Program-made: the position numbers and the translations under genes
Shown here: positions 35,543 through 43,798 of the stretch, one piece after another
Layout of the letters: the number at the start of each line of letters is the position of its first letter
Position numbering within the stretch: the first letter of the stretch is position 1
Source: Microbacterium sp. MYb72
Lineage (GTDB): Bacteria; Actinomycetota; Actinomycetes; Actinomycetales; Microbacteriaceae
Length of the DNA: 64,000 nt
Assembly (NCBI RefSeq): GCF_002979415.1
Contig: NZ_PCOT01000019.1
Coordinates: 1-64,000 of the forward strand
Direction: 5' to 3'
Notes under the pieces: generated by a model
What the model was told of the DNA's origin: nothing
The model's database searches: none
The model's input: only the letters and a program-made list of their open reading frames with translations

Positions 35543-36712
35543 TCAGTCGCCCTTCACGTTGACGAGCTGCCTGAGCGTGTGCCGGATCGTCACCAGATCG
35601 GCGGCATCCGCCATCACCGTGTCGATCGGCTTGTACGCCTGCGGGATCTCATCGATGAAGGCATCCGTGTCCCGGAACTCGATCCCGACCATGGCCTCCC
35701 GCAGCTGGTCGTGGGTGAACGTCCGCCGCGCGGCCGACCGGGAGTACTCCCGCCCTGCACCGTGCGGAGACGAGTTCAACGACAGCGGGTTGCCGAGGCC
35801 CTCGACCACGTAGGACGCGGTCCCCATCGAGCCGGGGATGAGCCCCGGCCGTCCGGCATCCGCCTGGATCGCTCCCTTCCGGGAGACCCACACCTGCTTT
35901 CCGAAGTGCTTCTCCGACTCGGTGAAGTTGTGGTGGCAGTTGATCCGCTCCTGCTCGTCCACCGTCGTCCCGAGGAACTCCGACACCTGCCGGACCACCC
36001 TGTCCATCATCTCCTCCCGGTTGAGCAGAGCGAAGTGCTGCGCCCACCGGAGCTCCCTGATGTACCGCGTGAACTCGGGCGTGCCCTCGACCAGGTAGGC
36101 GAGGTCGGGGTCGGGAAGGTCGATCCACCACTGCTTCGCCAGCCGCTGCGCGACGGCGATGTGGTGGCCGGCGATCCGGTTGCCGACTCCCCGCGAACCC
36201 GAGTGCAGGAACAGCCACACCCGGTCGAGCTCGTCGACCGACACCTCGATGAAGTGGTTGCCCGAGCCGAGCGTGCCCAATTGCAGCCGCCAGTTCCCTG
36301 CGTAGGACTCCGGATCGAATCCGCTCTTCTCCGCCAGCGCCTCGAGCTCGTCGATCCTCGGCTGCGCCGTGGCGACGACCTTGTTGTTGTAGCGCCCGGC
36401 GGAGAGCGGGATGGCCCGCTCGATCTGCTCCCGCAGCTCGGCGAGGTCGCGACCGTCGAGGTCGCTCCTCGTGAACTGCGTGCGGACGGCGATCATCCCG
36501 CAGCCGATGTCGACGCCGACGGCGGCCGGGATGATCGCGCCGAGGGTCGGGATGACCGACCCGACGGTCGCCCCCTTGCCGAGGTGCGCATCCGGCATGA
36601 GCGCCAGGTGCGGGTGGATGAACGGCATGCGCGCCGTGGTCTTCGCCTGATCGAGTGTCTTCTCGTCGATCAGCGACGCCCACGACAGCAGCCGTGCGGA
36701 GAGCCTCTCCAT
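35543..36712 (-). CDS. rtcB: RtcB family RNA ligase
   Basis: A 389-residue GTP- and Mn-dependent RNA ligase that joins 3'-phosphate or 2',3'-cyclic phosphate ends to 5'-OH ends in RNA repair. Conserved blocks are all visible: PDAHLGKGATVGSVIP, AVGVDIGCGMIA, LGSGNHFIEV, LHSGSRGVGN, NCHHNF, and PHGAGREYSR with the histidine that carries GMP. The short length fits the RtcB2-like group. AAAGGAA precedes the ATG. No archease, RtcA or prfH gene is nearby. A small ORF and an intrinsic terminator lie between the likely promoter and this start, suggesting attenuation. Confidence 0.93.
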   Translation of the reverse strand: MERLSARLLSWASLIDEKTLDQAKTTARMPFIHPHLALMPDAHLGKGATVGSVIPTLGAIIPAAVGVDIGCGMIAVRTQFTRSDLDGRDLAELREQIERAIPLSAGRYNNKVVATAQPRIDELEALAEKSGFDPESYAGNWRLQLGTLGSGNHFIEVSVDELDRVWLFLHSGSRGVGNRIAGHHIAVAQRLAKQWWIDLPDPDLAYLVEGTPEFTRYIRELRWAQHFALLNREEMMDRVVRQVSEFLGTTVDEQERINCHHNFTESEKHFGKQVWVSRKGAIQADAGRPGLIPGSMGTASYVVEGLGNPLSLNSSPHGAGREYSRSAARRTFTHDQLREAMVGIEFRDTDAFIDEIPQAYKPIDTVMADAADLVTIRHTLRQLVNVKGD

Positions 36713-36762
36713 GATTCCTTTCCTTCGTGATGGTCAGCCACAGGTCGGGAGGCACAGAAAAA

Positions 36763-36790
36763 ATGCCCCGGACCTGACGGTGCGGGGCAT
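36763..36790 (-). terminator. Intrinsic terminator between small ORF and rtcB
   Basis: Read on the minus strand: perfect 8-bp stem (ATGCCCCG at 36790-36783, CGGGGCAT at 36770-36763) followed immediately by six Ts. It is the most canonical terminator in the window and sits 51 bases before the rtcB start codon, downstream of the small ORF, so it must limit read-through into rtcB. Confidence 0.82.
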
Positions 36791-36807
36791 GAGAGCAGCG
36801 GATGCTG

Positions 36808-36906
36808 CTACACGGCGCGCGCCGGAGGGTACGACTCGTGGCGGTCGTTGCGCTTCTGCTGAAGGGCATCGACCGCGGTGAAGGGGAGTTTCCGCAGGGC
36901 GGTCAT
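36808..36906 (-). CDS. Small ORF upstream of rtcB, possible leader peptide
   Basis: A 32-codon frame starting at ATG 36906 with a strong GAGGAG ribosome site at good spacing and ending in TAG. The product begins MTALRKLPFTAVDALQQKR and is basic, with Tyr-Pro-Pro near the end (YPPARAV). It lies between a good promoter (36954-36983) and a canonical terminator (36763-36790). I recognise no family. It could be a regulatory leader for rtcB or an independent small protein. Confidence 0.6.
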   Translation of the reverse strand: MTALRKLPFTAVDALQQKRNDRHESYPPARAV

Positions 36907-36953
36907 CCGTCGTCTCCTCGGCTGAGTGCTGCGCCGGTCGGCACAGCTTTGCA

Positions 36954-36983
36954 ACATTAGGGGAGATCCGCTGCGTGCGTCAA
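36954..36983 (-). promoter_or_regulatory. Sigma-A type promoter for the small ORF and rtcB
   Basis: Minus strand TTGACG (36983-36978), an 18-base spacer and TAATGT (36959-36954). Expected start near 36947, 40 bases before the small ORF. It overlaps the stop codon of the VOC gene at 36980. Confidence 0.65.
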
Positions 36984-37384
36984 GCGTCCCGCGGCGGATT
37001 GTGCATGAACTCGATGCGGATGCCATTGTCCTCCTCGACGAACGAGGCGTAGTACGTGTCGCTGAAGCGCTCGTAGATCTTCGGCTCGCGCACGACCGTC
37101 CACCCGGCATCCACCGCGACGGCATGCAGTCGATCGACGTCCTCACGGGAGTCGACGGCGAAGGCGAGGTGCTGCCATCCGACGCGGCCGTGCACGTGAG
37201 GACCGGAGTCCGCCTCGCGCGGGGCGAACACGATGATCTCGGTGTCGTCGCCGTGGTGCCACGAGAACCCGCCCTCGGCCTCGACTCCGAGCTCGTAGCC
37301 CAGCGCCGTCAGCACAGGATGGAACTGCTCACGTCCGCGCGCGATGTCGTTGACGGTGATACCCAGGTGATCGACGAGTGCCAT
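36980..37384 (-). CDS. VOC superfamily protein, paralogue of the one at 29913
   Basis: A 134-residue glyoxalase-fold protein: VDHLGITVNDIARG, HVHGRVGWQHLAFAVDSRED and YYASFVEEDNGIRIEFMHN. The ATG at 37384 matches the start of its paralogue; a longer frame to 37432 adds residues outside the fold. Possible metal ligands are the His in DHLG, His in QHLAFAV and Glu in RIEFMHN. Function unknown. Confidence 0.87.
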   Translation of the reverse strand: MALVDHLGITVNDIARGREQFHPVLTALGYELGVEAEGGFSWHHGDDTEIIVFAPREADSGPHVHGRVGWQHLAFAVDSREDVDRLHAVAVDAGWTVVREPKIYERFSDTYYASFVEEDNGIRIEFMHNPPRDA

Positions 37385-37538
37385 ACGTCCATCGTCGCGC
37401 ATCGTCGGGCTCTGCCGGAGAACCCGGAGCATCCGCTCGCATCGCGGCGTGTCGCCGGGAGGCGCGCCGCACCGGCATCCGATGCTCCGGGCTCTCCCAC
37501 GAGAGCGGGTGAGAGTCTTCCCGCGAGAGCGGGTGAGC

Positions 37539-38300
37539 TCAGTGCGGGGCGTGGTACTCGGCCTCGCCGCGCTTCCAGTAGCCCTTGACCACGGCGTGCG
37601 CGGTGTCGACGCCCCAGCGCTCGAGGAGCGCGCGACCGGGCTTCACGATGGACTGCTCGGCGGCGATGAAGACGAACGGGTCGGCGCCGACGGCATCCGT
37701 CAGCCCGTCGATGAGGGTCGTGAGCGCGGAGCCGGAGGGGGCGTCGCCGCGGTGCACCCACTCGACGTCGACCGGGGCCTCGATCTCGACCTCGCGGCTC
37801 GCCGACACCGTCTCGATGACGATGCGCGCGGGCACATCGGCGGGGAGCAACGCGGCGAAGCGGCGGATGGCGGGGATGGCGGTCTCATCGCCGGCGAGGA
37901 ACCAGGAGCCGGGCTGTCCCGAGATGACCGCGGAGCCGCGGGGACCGCCGACGCCGATCGAGGATCCGAGCGGTGCGGTGGCCGCCCACGGCGCAGCCAC
38001 GCCCTCGTCGCCGTGCACGGCGAACTCGACGTCGAGCCAGTCCTCACCCCATGCGAGCGGCGTGTACTCGCGGCTCGGGGAGGCACGCAGCTCCTCGACG
38101 GTGTCGACGGGACCCGCCGGGAAGAACAGGCGCATGTGGTCGTCGGAGCCGAGGGAGTCGAAGCCGGCGAGGTCGCTGCCGGAGAGGCGGACGCGCACGA
38201 AATCGGGGGCCAGCCACTCCCGAGCGGTCAGCGTGACGGTGCGGAAGCGCAGCTCGAGGCCGCGACGCTCGATGGAGAAGCCGGATTTCGTATCGCTCAT
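37539..38300 (-). CDS. Siderophore-interacting FAD reductase
   Basis: A 253-residue flavoprotein of the ViuB/YqjH siderophore-interacting family, which reduces ferric siderophores to release iron in the cytosol. Signature parts: REWLAPDFVRVRLSGSDLAG, REYTPLAW (FAD-binding R-x-Y-T/S), GPRGSAV and GSWFLAGDETAIPAI, and KGYWKRGEAEYH at the end. It is divergent from the iron ABC transporter, and a DtxR-like box (38300-38318) abuts its start codon, so it should be repressed when iron is plentiful. Confidence 0.92.
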   Translation of the reverse strand: MSDTKSGFSIERRGLELRFRTVTLTAREWLAPDFVRVRLSGSDLAGFDSLGSDDHMRLFFPAGPVDTVEELRASPSREYTPLAWGEDWLDVEFAVHGDEGVAAPWAATAPLGSSIGVGGPRGSAVISGQPGSWFLAGDETAIPAIRRFAALLPADVPARIVIETVSASREVEIEAPVDVEWVHRGDAPSGSALTTLIDGLTDAVGADPFVFIAAEQSIVKPGRALLERWGVDTAHAVVKGYWKRGEAEYHAPH

Positions 38301-38318
38301 GAAGTAAGGCTAACCTAC
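38300..38318. promoter_or_regulatory. DtxR/IdeR-like iron box, site 1
   Basis: The 19-mer matches the consensus TTAGGTTAGGCTAACCTAA at 15 positions, with the half GGCTAACCTA perfect. It overlaps the start codon of the siderophore-interacting reductase. Confidence 0.7.
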
Positions 38319-38326
38319 ATTCGAGG

Positions 38327-38345
38327 CGAGGATAGGCAACCCTAA
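38327..38345. promoter_or_regulatory. DtxR/IdeR-like iron box, site 2
   Basis: In reverse orientation the 19-mer matches the DtxR consensus at 13 positions (TTAGG half intact). It is centred 27 bp from site 1, closer to the divergent binding-protein gene. Confidence 0.5.
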
Positions 38346-38401
38346 CTTCGTCCGATCCGGCGCCCTTCGCGCGAAAACCCCCGCAGAACAGGAGTCTCTC
38401 C

Positions 38402-39403
38402 ATGTCCATGCCCAGAATCCTCACCGCCACGAGCCTCGGGCTCGTCACTCTGCTCGCCCTCGCCGGCTGCGCCTCCCCGTCGGCGGAGGCCCCGAACACC
38501 GAGAAGCCCGCGGCTGCGGAGGACTACTATCCGGTGACCGTCACCGACCTCGCGGGCAACGAGGTGACCATCGAGAGCGCCGACAGCGTCGCGATCACCG
38601 ACAACCGCTTCTTCCAGCTCGCCGCCGACTGGGATCTCCCCGTCTCCGTCGCCCCGCTCGACCTGTTCAGCCCGAAGAACCCGCTCAAGGACTCGACCGA
38701 GATCCTCAACATCGGCCTTCACACCGAGCCCGACTTCGAGCAGATCGTCGCGGCCGACCCCGACGTCGTGGTCAACGGCTACCGCTTCGGCGGCGAGGAG
38801 AACGCCCAGGGCGTGAAGGATGCCGCCCCCGACGCGGCGTTCATCGACATGACGGGTCCGGAGGGGCAGACGGCCGACGAGTTCGTCGTCGAGAGCGTCA
38901 CCCTGATGGGGGAGGTCTTCAACAAGAAGGCCGAGGCCGAGGCGCTCGTCGAGGAGCTCCACACCGCCATCGAGAAGGCGAAGGACGCGTACGACCCCGA
39001 GAAGACGGTCATGGGCCTGGTCACCTCCGGCGGCGAGATCAACTACTCCAACCCCACCGACGGCCGCGGCGCGAGCATCTTCTTCAGCCTGCTCGGGCTC
39101 ACTCCCGCCCTCGACGCCGCGGGGTCGTCGGACCACACCGGCGACAACGTCTCGCTCGAGGCGCTCGCCCAGGCGAACGCCGACTATCTCCTGGTCCTCG
39201 ACCGCGACGCCGCGGTGTCGGAGGAAGGTCAGACCGTCGTCCCCGCGCTCGAGCTGATCACCGGTTCCGCCGCCCTCTCCAACGTCCCGGCCGTGAAGAA
39301 CGAGGCCATCACGGTGATGCCGGCGGACTACTACCTCACCGAGGACGTCTTCGCCTACATCGCGGTCCTGAACGGGCTCACGGAGATGTTCGACGCGAGC
39401 TGA
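38402..39403 (+). CDS. Iron-siderophore ABC transporter substrate-binding lipoprotein
   Basis: A 333-residue lipoprotein with signal peptide and lipobox LALAGC (Cys23). The body is the FatB/CeuE/YclQ type helical-backbone binding protein: VTVTDLAGNEVTIE, FEQIVAADPDVVVNGYR, and GSAALSNVPAVKNEAI. These bind catecholate or mixed siderophores such as petrobactin at the outer face of the membrane. AGGAG is seven bases before the ATG. It heads the operon with two permeases and an ATPase, and is under the DtxR-like boxes at 38300-38345. Confidence 0.92.
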   Translation: MSMPRILTATSLGLVTLLALAGCASPSAEAPNTEKPAAAEDYYPVTVTDLAGNEVTIESADSVAITDNRFFQLAADWDLPVSVAPLDLFSPKNPLKDSTEILNIGLHTEPDFEQIVAADPDVVVNGYRFGGEENAQGVKDAAPDAAFIDMTGPEGQTADEFVVESVTLMGEVFNKKAEAEALVEELHTAIEKAKDAYDPEKTVMGLVTSGGEINYSNPTDGRGASIFFSLLGLTPALDAAGSSDHTGDNVSLEALAQANADYLLVLDRDAAVSEEGQTVVPALELITGSAALSNVPAVKNEAITVMPADYYLTEDVFAYIAVLNGLTEMFDAS

Positions 39404-39484
39404 CGCGCCGACGCCGACCCGCGCGCCGCTGCCCGTCCGCATTCCGGACGCGGCGGCGGCGCGCCCCACTGCCCCGGAGACCCC

Positions 39485-40531
39485 ATGACCTCGACGCCCT
39501 CCGCGCCGGCGCCGCGACGGATCACGAACACCGACGCCGTCGCCGCCACCGCGTCACCCCGACGGGACCGCTCCCGCTGGTCCCGGACGTGGCCGCTGCT
39601 CCTCGCCGTCCTCCTGACGCTCGCCCTCGTGACGGTGTCGATCTTCACCGGCGTCGCCGACATCACCGCGGCGCAGGGCGATGGCCGGGAGTTCCTCTGG
39701 ATCACCCGCATACCGCGCACCGCCTCCCTCGTCCTCGCCGGGGCGAGCATGGCGATGGCGGGTCTCGTGATGCAGCTGATGACGCAGAACCGCTTCGTCG
39801 AGCCGACGACGGTCGGCACCACGGAGTGGGCGGGGTTGGGGCTGCTCGTCACCTACATCGTGCTGCCGGCATCCGGAGTCTTCACGAAGATGGTGATCGC
39901 GATCGTCTTCGCCTTCGCCGGGACGCTCGTGTTCTTCGCGTTCCTCCGGCGGGTGACGCTGAAGTCGTCGCTCATCGTGCCGATCGTCGGCATCATGTTC
40001 GGCTCCGTCATCAGCGCCGTGTCGACGTTCCTCGCGCTGCGCTTCAATCTGCTGCAGGTGATCGGCGGGTGGTTCATGGGCCGGTTCACCGGGATCGAGA
40101 TCGGTCGCTACGAGCCGCTCTGGATCGTGCTCTTCGTCGCGATCGTGGTCGTGATCGCCGCCGACCGCTTCACGGTCGCCGGCCTGGGGAAGGACATCGC
40201 CACGAACGTCGGCCTGCACTACGAGCGGGTCGTGCTCCTGGGCGTCGGTCTCGTCGCGATGACCACGGGAGTGGTCACGGTCATCATCGGCGCTCTGCCC
40301 TTCCTGGGACTGATCGTGCCGAACCTCGTGTCGATGGTGCGCGGCGACGACCTGCGCTCGAACCTGCCGTGGGTGTTCCTCACCGGAATCTGGATCGTGA
40401 CCATCTGCGACCTCATCGGACGCACGATCATCATGCCCTTCGAGGTGCCGATCTCGCTGGTGCTGGGAGTCGTCGGATCGATCGTGTTCATCCTCATGCT
40501 CCTTCGGACGAGGAGGACCGGTGTCCGCTGA
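39485..40531 (+). CDS. Iron-siderophore ABC transporter permease 1
   Basis: A 348-residue FecCD-family permease with about nine membrane helices after a 35-residue basic N-terminus. TRIPRTASLVLAGASMAMAG is the family start signature, and GALPFLGLIVPNLVSM holds the EAA-like loop that contacts the ATPase. FatD/YclN-like. It ends with an 11-base overlap with the next permease. Confidence 0.92.
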   Translation: MTSTPSAPAPRRITNTDAVAATASPRRDRSRWSRTWPLLLAVLLTLALVTVSIFTGVADITAAQGDGREFLWITRIPRTASLVLAGASMAMAGLVMQLMTQNRFVEPTTVGTTEWAGLGLLVTYIVLPASGVFTKMVIAIVFAFAGTLVFFAFLRRVTLKSSLIVPIVGIMFGSVISAVSTFLALRFNLLQVIGGWFMGRFTGIEIGRYEPLWIVLFVAIVVVIAADRFTVAGLGKDIATNVGLHYERVVLLGVGLVAMTTGVVTVIIGALPFLGLIVPNLVSMVRGDDLRSNLPWVFLTGIWIVTICDLIGRTIIMPFEVPISLVLGVVGSIVFILMLLRTRRTGVR

Positions 40532-41552
40532 CCTCGTGAACCGTCCGTCCGTGCGGCGCTCCGGGTCCTTCGCCGACCCCGCGCACCGCCTCCGCTACCG
40601 GCTCGTGCTGATCGGCCTGATCGTCGGCGCGATCGTCATCACCGCCCTGCTGCTGTGCTGGAACAACCCGTACGCGCTGTTCAGCGAAAGGTGGCTGCGC
40701 ATCTCGGGCATGCGCGTCTCGGCCGTCGTCGTCATCGCGGTCGTCACCTTCTGCCAGGCATGCGCGACGATCGCCTTCCAGACCGCGACGAACAACCGCA
40801 TCATCACGCCGTCGATCATGGGCTTCGAGTCCCTCTACGTGCTCATCCAGACGGTGATCGTGTTCTTCTTCGGCGTCGCGGGATTCAGTGGCGTCACGCC
40901 GTTCGCCCGGTTCCTGCTGCAGTCGGCGCTGATGGTGCTCTTCGCCGTGCTGCTCTACTCGTGGCTGCTCTCCGGGCGGTTCGGCAACCTGCACGTCATG
41001 CTGCTGATCGGCATCATCCTCGGCACGGGGATGGGAGCCCTCTCCACGTTCCTGCAGCAGATGCTCGAGCCGAACGAGTTCGACGTTCTCGCCGCCCGCC
41101 TCTTCGGCAGCATCACCAACGCCAACACCGATTTCCTGTGGTTCGTCATCCCGGTGTGCGCGATCGCCGGAGGGGCGATCTGGATGCTGTCGCGGCGACT
41201 GGACCTGCTGTCACTGGGCAAGGACATCAGCACGAACCTCGGGCTGAACCACAAGCGCCAGGTGATGCTGATGCTCACGCTGGTCTCGGTGCTGATGGCG
41301 ATGAGCACGTCGCTCTTCGGGCCGATGACCTTCCTCGGCTTCCTCGTCGCCACGCTGGCCTACGCGATCGCCGACACCTACGACCACCGTCTCCTGCTGC
41401 CGATGGCGTGGCTGCTCGGCTACGTCGCGCTCGGGCTCGCCTACTTCCTGCTCAAGCATGTGTTCACTCTCGTCAACGCGGTCACGATCATCGTCGAGCT
41501 GCTCGGCGGTCTCCTCTTCCTCCTCGTCATCCTCCGAAAGGGGCGGCTGTGA
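40521..41552 (+). CDS. Iron-siderophore ABC transporter permease 2
   Basis: A 343-residue FecCD-family permease of the FatC/YclO type, about nine helices, with SERWLRISGMRVSAVVVIAVV at the start and FGPMTFLGFLVATLAYAI as the ATPase-contact loop. GTG start at 40521 with GAGGAGG five bases upstream, inside the end of permease 1, so translation is coupled. It overlaps the ATPase start by four bases. Confidence 0.92.
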   Translation: MSADLVNRPSVRRSGSFADPAHRLRYRLVLIGLIVGAIVITALLLCWNNPYALFSERWLRISGMRVSAVVVIAVVTFCQACATIAFQTATNNRIITPSIMGFESLYVLIQTVIVFFFGVAGFSGVTPFARFLLQSALMVLFAVLLYSWLLSGRFGNLHVMLLIGIILGTGMGALSTFLQQMLEPNEFDVLAARLFGSITNANTDFLWFVIPVCAIAGGAIWMLSRRLDLLSLGKDISTNLGLNHKRQVMLMLTLVSVLMAMSTSLFGPMTFLGFLVATLAYAIADTYDHRLLLPMAWLLGYVALGLAYFLLKHVFTLVNAVTIIVELLGGLLFLLVILRKGRL

Positions 41553-42304
41553 TCCGCATCAGAGACCTCGTCCAGCGCTACAGCAGCGACACCGAGATCG
41601 GCCCCGTCTCGATCGATCTCCCTGCTGGCGGCATCGTCGCCCTCATCGGCCCGAACGGCGCGGGCAAGTCCACCCTGCTCACCATGATGGGGCGGCTGCT
41701 CTCCCCGGACGAGGGGACCGTCGAGATCGACGGTCTCGACGTGCACCGGGCGCCGTCGAAGCAGGTGGCGAGGATCGTGTCGATCCTGCGACAGGAGAAC
41801 CACTTCGTCACCAGGCTCACGGTGCGCCAGCTCGTGGGCTTCGGCCGCTACCCGCACTCCGGCGGGCGGCTCACCCAGCTCGACGAGGACAAGATCACCG
41901 AGGCGATCGACTTCCTCGGTCTCACGGAGCTCGAACAGCGGTTCATCGACGAGCTCTCCGGCGGTCAGCGACAGCGCGCCTACGTCGCCATGGTCCTCGC
42001 GCAGGACACCGAGTTCGTGCTGCTCGACGAGCCGCTGAACAACCTCGACATGAAGCACGCCGTGCAGATGATGAAGCACCTGCGCCGCGCCGCCGAGGAG
42101 CTGGGCCGAACGATCGTGATCGTGCTGCACGACATCAACTTCGCCGGCCACTACGCCGACCACATCTGCGCCATGAAGGACGGCGCGGTGGTCGAGTTCG
42201 GGACCCCGGAGGAGATCATGACCGACGAGGTGCTCACCCGCGTGTTCGACACCCCCGTGCGGGTGGTCGAGGGCCCCTCCGGCCCTCTTGCGGTCTACTA
42301 CTGA
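41549..42304 (+). CDS. Iron-siderophore ABC transporter ATPase
   Basis: A 251-residue ATPase of the FatE/YclP type. Walker A GPNGAGKST at residues 34-42, Q-loop near 82, signature LSGGQ at 136-140, Walker B ending DEP at 160-162 and the switch His in VLHDINFAGHYAD. The GTG at 41549 overlaps the permease stop (GTGA) and has AAAGGGG upstream. Completes a four-gene importer. Confidence 0.94.
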   Translation: MIRIRDLVQRYSSDTEIGPVSIDLPAGGIVALIGPNGAGKSTLLTMMGRLLSPDEGTVEIDGLDVHRAPSKQVARIVSILRQENHFVTRLTVRQLVGFGRYPHSGGRLTQLDEDKITEAIDFLGLTELEQRFIDELSGGQRQRAYVAMVLAQDTEFVLLDEPLNNLDMKHAVQMMKHLRRAAEELGRTIVIVLHDINFAGHYADHICAMKDGAVVEFGTPEEIMTDEVLTRVFDTPVRVVEGPSGPLAVYY

Positions 42305-42432
42305 CGGCCGACGTCGATCTCCCGTGACCTCGCCGGGTGCACGGGATGCCGTCGTCGAGGAGCCGTGCGCGTGGCGGGCTTCCCGTGCGCTCGGCGCGGG
42401 ACGGCGCCGCGGGGAGCGGGATCGGCGGCGGG

Positions 42433-42639
42433 TCAGAGCTCGATGCCGTGGTCCTCGTCGTTCACGCCCTCGTTGTGCCCGCGGCGGGACTCGAAGCCGA
42501 GGAACCAGCCGAACCACACGATGACCGCGAGCAGCACTCCGAGCCACACGTTCTCGAAGATGAGTCCGACGACGACGCCGATCACCAGGAGTCCGGCGGA
42601 GATGAGCAGGCGGAAGCCGGTGCGCGGGGGCGTCTTCAT
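42433..42639 (-). CDS. Small two-helix membrane protein
   Basis: A 68-residue protein with two adjacent hydrophobic helices (LLISAGLLVIGVVVGLIF and WLGVLLAVIVWFGWFLGF) and a charged tail (SRRGHNEGVNDEDHGIEL). I recognise no named family, although similar small proteins are frequent in actinobacteria. It follows the AlkA-like gene in the same direction with 20 bp between and may share its transcript. It is convergent with the iron transporter. Confidence 0.65.
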   Translation of the reverse strand: MKTPPRTGFRLLISAGLLVIGVVVGLIFENVWLGVLLAVIVWFGWFLGFESRRGHNEGVNDEDHGIEL

Positions 42640-42659
42640 GCCCTCAGCCTAGGGGGCGA

Positions 42660-43616
42660 TCAGCGACCGCGGTGGTCCTCCGGCGCGAGCCGCGGGCCCC
42701 GCCGCGGCTCGCGCACGCCGCTCGCGGAGATCAGCCGGATCACACGCTGGCGGTGACCAGCCCAGGGGGCGAGCAGCTCCAGCATCCCGTCGTCGTCGGT
42801 CCGAGAGCCGGTCAGCGCGTAGCCGATCTCGTGGGCCAGGTGATAGTCGCCCACGCTCACGGCATCCGGGTCGCCGAGGGCGCGGATGCGGGTCTCGGCC
42901 GAGGTCCAGAGGCCGATTCCGGGGAGGCTGGTGAGCACGCGATCACGGTCGGCCCCGGTCGCTGCGGCGATCAGTGCGCGACGGATGCTGTCGCCGCGCT
43001 CCGCCACGCGGACGATCGTCTTCGACTGCGGCGGCTGCACGCCCGCGCTGTGCCAGGCCCACGACGGGATGCGGCGCCAGCCCTCCGCCGAGGGGGCGGC
43101 GTGCATCGGCCGAGGCGTCGGACCAGGAGCGGGTTCGCCGAAGCGCGTCACCAGCACGCGCCACGCGCGGAACGCCTGCAGCCCCGTCACCTTCTGCTCG
43201 AGGATCGCGCAGGCCAGTGCGTCGAAGACCTGGTCCGTCCTGGCGAGGCGCAGCGACGGACGGCGGCGGGCGGCCTCGGCGACGAGGGGATGATGCGACG
43301 CGTCGAAGCCGGAGTCGTCGTCCTGGGCTCCGCACAGCGCGGGCACGGTGTCGAGGGCGGCGGCGGCGCCAGGGCCCCAGGCGGTCGCCCTGATCTCGCC
43401 GGAGGATGAGCGCAGTGCGAGAGTGGCTGTGCCCGTCGCCGTACGCAGGGCGCGCCAGATCACCGTGCCGTCGTGCACCATGGTCGGGTCGCCAGGCCCG
43501 CGGCGGAGCACGCCGACGGTGGAGCGGAGGTCGACGGGGCGCGCGGGGCGATAGACGGTCTCGAGCGGTGCGCCGGATGCCGCGGCATCCGATTCGGGAG
43601 CTGCCGTCACGGTCAT
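42660..43616 (-). CDS. AlkA-like DNA-3-methyladenine glycosylase
   Basis: A 318-residue base-excision glycosylase of the HhH-GPD superfamily. The helix-hairpin-helix is TSLPGIGLWTSAETRIRALG, followed by DPDAVSVGDYHLAHEIG, whose Asp is the catalytic residue. ACAILEQKVTGLQAFRAWRVLVTRFGEP is the family core. An N-terminal TATA-fold-like domain is present, as in AlkA. It removes alkylated purines from DNA. The nearby ogt is a separate alkylation-repair gene, but the two are not linked in an operon. Confidence 0.88.
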   Translation of the reverse strand: MTVTAAPESDAAASGAPLETVYRPARPVDLRSTVGVLRRGPGDPTMVHDGTVIWRALRTATGTATLALRSSSGEIRATAWGPGAAAALDTVPALCGAQDDDSGFDASHHPLVAEAARRRPSLRLARTDQVFDALACAILEQKVTGLQAFRAWRVLVTRFGEPAPGPTPRPMHAAPSAEGWRRIPSWAWHSAGVQPPQSKTIVRVAERGDSIRRALIAAATGADRDRVLTSLPGIGLWTSAETRIRALGDPDAVSVGDYHLAHEIGYALTGSRTDDDGMLELLAPWAGHRQRVIRLISASGVREPRRGPRLAPEDHRGR

Positions 43617-43640
43617 GCGATCACCCTACGCGGCGGTTCC

Positions 43641-43760
43641 GACGTCGTGAGACTCGACGTCGTGAGCCTCGAGTTCGTGCGCAGAACTCCGGAGAATCCC
43701 GGGAATGCGACGCGTGAACCGAACGGGCCCCGGTGATGAGCGCGGATCTCCGGAGTTCTG
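43641..43760. repeat. Tandem 15-mers and a 14-bp inverted repeat between regulator and glycosylase
   Basis: GACGTCGTGAGACTC (43641-43655) is repeated with one change at 43656-43670. CAGAACTCCGGAGA (43682-43695) and its exact reverse complement (43747-43760) enclose 51 bases. The block lies in the 182-base gap after the winged-helix gene and before the glycosylase start. No gene is visible. Confidence 0.6.
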
Positions 43761-43798
43761 TCGCCGGAGTGCTGCGCCCGGAAGGCCTGCGCCCCGAC

